A stretch of DNA of 5,037 nt, taken from JBDUDR01 sp040002845 (GTDB taxonomy: Bacteria; Actinomycetota; Actinomycetes; Propionibacteriales; Nocardioidaceae). Within the stretch, counting starts at the first letter, position 1, and each line of letters begins with the position of its first letter. Below, piece after piece: positions 4,658 to 5,037 of the stretch. The DNA is taken from the NCBI GenBank assembly GCA_040002845.1, contig JBDUDR010000170.1:1-5037 (forward strand), read 5' to 3'. A program made the position numbers and the translations under genes. The notes below the pieces were generated by a model that saw only the letters and a program-made list of their open reading frames with translations, ran no database searches and was not told the origin of the DNA.

Positions 4658-5037
4658 GCGCGAGCATCTCACGACCTCAGCCGTGTAAGTCAGCTTCGAC
4701 GAGCCGAATTTGGTGCCGTGCGCCGGTCTGCTGCCTGCGGCCGTGCTGGCGCAGCGGATCGACCTGGCCGGGCTGGTCGACGAGCGGGTGGGCTTGGCCC
4801 GGCACGGCGCGAGCAGCGGGGTGAAGGCGCTGGGCGTGATCGGGTCGATGCTCGCCGGTGGCGACAGCATCGATGACACCGCGCTGCTGCGGGCCGGGGC
4901 GCTGCCACGGCTGTTCGACGTCACCCGGGCGCCGTCGACGATCGGGACTTGGCTGCGGGAGTTCAAATGGCACAACGTGCGGTGTCTTCTGAACCCGGGT
5001 GGCCAGCCTGGGAGGCGACGGTGTTGCTGTCCGACTG
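4653..5037 (+). pseudogene. IS1380-family transposase, N-terminal fragment with dead start, stop codon and frameshift
   Basis: From 4689 the frame reads VSFDEPNLVPCAGLLPAAVLAQ, GLVDERVGL, GVKALGVIGSMLAGGDSIDDTALLRAGALPRLF, then APSTIGTWLREFKWHNVR, the typical N-terminal order of IS1380-family transposases. The DDE catalytic residues would come later, outside the window. Three lesions are visible. The expected start, judged from the inverted-repeat symmetry and the upstream purine-rich AGGAGAAGGG, is GTT at 4653-4655 instead of GTG. After 11 codons (VRREHLTTSAV) there is TAA at 4686-4688, where Lys fits the family. After HNVR (ends 4982) the family pattern is lost in this frame, while the frame through 4979-4981 continues with AVSSE...AWEA, resembling the next family segment. 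The element is therefore probably an inactive relic. Family call is from motif memory. Confidence 0.8.

Larger units (their letters stand above)
4574..5037 (+). mobile_element. Left part of an IS1380-family insertion sequence, continuing past the window edge
   Basis: The element is recognised by the transposase fragment at 4653-5037. A plausible left terminus is CCTAACGCACGAATG from 4574; other IS1380-family ends, such as that of ISEcp1, also begin CCTA. From there to the transposase is an ~80-base leader that includes an inverted repeat. The right end is outside the window, so the terminal repeat and target duplication cannot be checked. The exact left boundary is uncertain by tens of bases. 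Confidence 0.6.

Noticed and set aside
4397..4975. 192-codon minus-strand frame across the 51-aa gene and the IS
   Set aside because: Antisense to the IS1380-type transposase motifs, with a low-complexity Ser/Arg/Pro-rich translation.
1..5037. CRISPR array, tRNA or rRNA gene
   Set aside because: No regularly spaced repeats and no cloverleaf or rRNA-like conserved sequence seen on either strand.

Overview
The window is GC-rich, and its protein families (large serine recombinase, DUF1906 lysin-like protein, IS1380-type transposase) point to an actinomycete, possibly of the Pseudonocardiaceae. I cannot name a genus from the sequence alone. The overall picture is an accessory region: a small, intact phage-type gene cassette on the + strand sits between stretches of decayed mobile and defence genes.

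Left block (1 to about 2709, all on the minus strand, read right to left). First comes the back part of a large serine site-specific recombinase: it has lost its catalytic domain and carries two extra-base frameshifts, an internal deletion, an amber codon and a compensating one-base loss. At about 1675 it is fused directly to the last ~175 codons of a helicase. The helicase stop overlaps (ATGA) the start of an Eco57I-like N6-adenine DNA methyltransferase gene. That gene is interrupted by an amber codon at 552-554 but stays open in the same frame to the window edge. The helicase-methylase pair resembles drmD-drmMI of class 1 DISARM anti-phage systems; this assignment is inference, because drmA, drmB and drmC would lie outside the window.

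Middle (about 2710-3138). No convincing gene. It holds a perfect tandem 10-bp repeat (3048-3067) whose core fits the operator consensus of HutC-type GntR repressors, just upstream of the + strand cassette. A hydrophobic open frame overlaps it.

Cassette (3139-4510, + strand). Three tightly packed genes: an 85-aa unknown protein, a 319-aa DUF1906 (Rv2525c-like, glycoside-hydrolase-like) protein that is probably a phage lysin or tail-associated wall hydrolase, and a 51-aa acidic protein overlapping the lysin stop by ATGA. Good Shine-Dalgarno sites precede the first two genes. Another lies inside the lysin gene before an in-frame ATG that would give the 98-aa C-terminal domain alone.

Right end (about 4574-5037, + strand). 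The left end and N-terminal part of a dead IS1380-family insertion sequence. It has a 17-bp inverted repeat around the leader, a GTT where a GTG start would be expected, an in-frame TAA, and a frameshift near 4981. Together these suggest a hotspot where elements landed and eroded while the lysin-like cassette stayed intact.
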